Source: Aquimarina sp. AU58
Lineage (GTDB): Bacteria; Bacteroidota; Bacteroidia; Flavobacteriales; Flavobacteriaceae
Direction: 5' to 3'
NCBI RefSeq assembly: GCF_900312745.1
Contig: NZ_OMPD01000009.1
Location: 1 to 64,000 of the forward strand
Length of the DNA stretch: 64,000 nt
The position numbers were made by a program, and so were the translations under genes. Within the stretch, counting starts at the first letter, position 1, and each line of letters begins with the position of its first letter. Below, piece after piece: positions 62,989 through 64,000 of this stretch. The notes under the pieces are model-generated. The model was not told the DNA's origin. It worked only from the letters and a program-made list of their open reading frames with translations, and searched no databases.

Positions 62989-64000
62989 ATGTCGGATTAT
63001 CCAGAATTTACCTTACCTATAGTTTCAAAATTACCCGAAGAAGGTGTAGTAACTTGTACCTCACCCAGTAATATTGCTCTAGTTAAATATTGGGGTAAAA
63101 GGCCTGTGCAATTGCCTGAGAACGCATCGATTAGCTTTACGTTGGATAATTGTAAAACAACAACAAGTTTAGCATATAAAAGACGAGATGATGCAGGAGA
63201 AGATTTTGATTTTGAACTCTTTTTTGAAGGAAAACCTAAACCAGATTTTAAACCTAAGATTCAAAGTTTTTTTGAAAGAACTCAAGAATATCTTCCTTTC
63301 CTAAAGCAATATACGTTCAGGATAGAAACCAGTAATACATTTCCGCATAGTAGTGGGATTGCATCATCAGCTAGTGGGATGAGTGCACTGGCATATTGCC
63401 TGATGCAGTTAGAAAAAAAGATAAACCCGGATATTTCAGATTCAGAATGCCTTCAAAAATCTTCTTTTTTGGCTCGTTTGGGCTCTGGTAGTGCATGCCG
63501 AAGTATAGAAGGACCAGTTACCGTTTGGGGAGAACATTCAGATATAAACCAGAGTAGTGATGCATATGCAATACCGTTTCCGTTTCCGGTTCATCAAAAT
63601 TTTAATGATTACCAGGATACAATCTTATTAATTGATAAAGGAGAAAAACAAATAAGTAGTAGTGTAGGTCATAATCTAATGTATGGTCATCCTTTTGCAG
63701 AAAAACGATTTGAACAAGCAACTGGCAATGTTACTAAATTAAAAGAGATATTAATTTCGGGGGATTTAGACGCCTTTATCAAGATAGTAGAAAGTGAAGC
63801 GTTGACACTACATGCAATGATGATGACTTCTTTACCTTATTTTATATTAATGAAACCTAATACGTTATCTGTAATTCATAAAATTTGGGAATATCGCACA
63901 ACAACAGGATCAAAAGTTTGTTTTACACTAGATGCCGGAGCAAATGTTCATGTGTTGTACCCAAATACCGAAAAAAATCAAGTTTTAGATTTCATTACCA
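62989..64000 (+). CDS. mvaD: Diphosphomevalonate decarboxylase (3' end outside window)
   Basis: The first 337 codons are present. GHMP-kinase features: SNIALVKYWGKR, SSGIASSASGMSAL (ATP loop), SACRSIEGPVTVW. It converts mevalonate-5-diphosphate to isopentenyl diphosphate, the last step of the mevalonate route used by Flavobacteriia. The frame runs off the right edge. Confidence 0.95.
   Translation, partial: MSDYPEFTLPIVSKLPEEGVVTCTSPSNIALVKYWGKRPVQLPENASISFTLDNCKTTTSLAYKRRDDAGEDFDFELFFEGKPKPDFKPKIQSFFERTQEYLPFLKQYTFRIETSNTFPHSSGIASSASGMSALAYCLMQLEKKINPDISDSECLQKSSFLARLGSGSACRSIEGPVTVWGEHSDINQSSDAYAIPFPFPVHQNFNDYQDTILLIDKGEKQISSSVGHNLMYGHPFAEKRFEQATGNVTKLKEILISGDLDAFIKIVESEALTLHAMMMTSLPYFILMKPNTLSVIHKIWEYRTTTGSKVCFTLDAGANVHVLYPNTEKNQVLDFIT

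Noticed and set aside
1..64000. CRISPR array, insertion sequence, prophage or integrase
   Set aside because: No spaced short repeats, transposase, phage structural or integrase gene was seen; tail-fibre-like proteins alone do not indicate a phage.

Overview
The window is a stretch of chromosome from a low-GC marine-type Bacteroidota, almost certainly family Flavobacteriaceae. Supporting evidence: type IX secretion (T9SS) C-terminal sorting domains, a 3-coathanger-stack domain, promoters matching the Bacteroidota consensus (TTTG-N19-TAnnTTTG), a DnaE with a fused N-terminal DnaQ-like exonuclease, the mevalonate pathway (mvaD), many short lipoproteins and many DUFs typical of the group (DUF4407, DUF4230, DUF4260, DUF6252). 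Aquimarina or a close relative is a guess from overall gene style, not a demonstrated assignment.

Layout. 1-4.7 kb: the end of a T9SS protein, then a minus-strand operon of three tail-fibre-like secreted proteins with a common C-terminal module (two carry near-identical tandem repeats) plus a secreted trypsin-like protease. 4.9-8.4 kb: a BlaI/BlaR1-type pair with a clear promoter/operator, and a DUF4407 membrane protein. 8.6-13.2 kb: a secreted leucine-rich-repeat protein, a membrane TPR/AraC-type regulator and a 60-residue double-glycine leader peptide; three copies of an 18-bp box link the group. 13.3-21 kb: a complete trans-4-hydroxy-L-proline degradation cluster (epimerase, FAD dehydrogenase, deaminase, 2-oxoglutarate semialdehyde dehydrogenase) with an embedded DUF885 peptidase and a divergent AraC regulator. 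21-22.2 kb: an Fe(II)/2-oxoglutarate enzyme of the chlorinating-enzyme type that lacks the metal-binding Asp. 22.4-27.5 kb: small stress and regulatory genes (GNATs, MarR with a perfect operator palindrome, cupin, OsmC, TetR, AhpD-like, Crp/Fnr). 27.5-35.3 kb: housekeeping and conserved genes, including a membrane MutS homologue, a HemW whose only sensible start is ATC, and RuvC. 35.5-40.8 kb: a secreted metalloprotease, a second BlaI/BlaR1 pair with three operator dyads, and small secreted proteins. 40.9-47 kb: DUF456, SIMPL, a tRNA-Asp flanked by a duplicated 153-bp segment with a tiny GIY-YIG nuclease gene between the copies, DUF58, a zinc-peptidase-like lipoprotein, thioredoxin. 47-58.8 kb: dnaE, a DUF6252 lipoprotein, rpsP-rimM-trmN6-like operon, glutaryl-CoA dehydrogenase, a small HTH protein, and an ECF sigma factor with a membrane partner. 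59-64 kb: a decayed glycerophosphodiesterase, a BaiN-like flavoprotein, TetR, TspO and the start of mvaD.

The best candidates for undescribed biology are (i) the 8.6-13.2 kb leader-peptide / TPR-AraC regulator / LRR protein group with shared operator-like boxes, (ii) the GIY-YIG unit lodged at tRNA-Asp between perfect 153-bp repeats, and (iii) the HxT variant of the Fe/2OG chlorinating-enzyme family. No insertion sequence, integrase, CRISPR array, rRNA or replication origin was seen. All homology statements rest on reading the translated sequence, not on a search.
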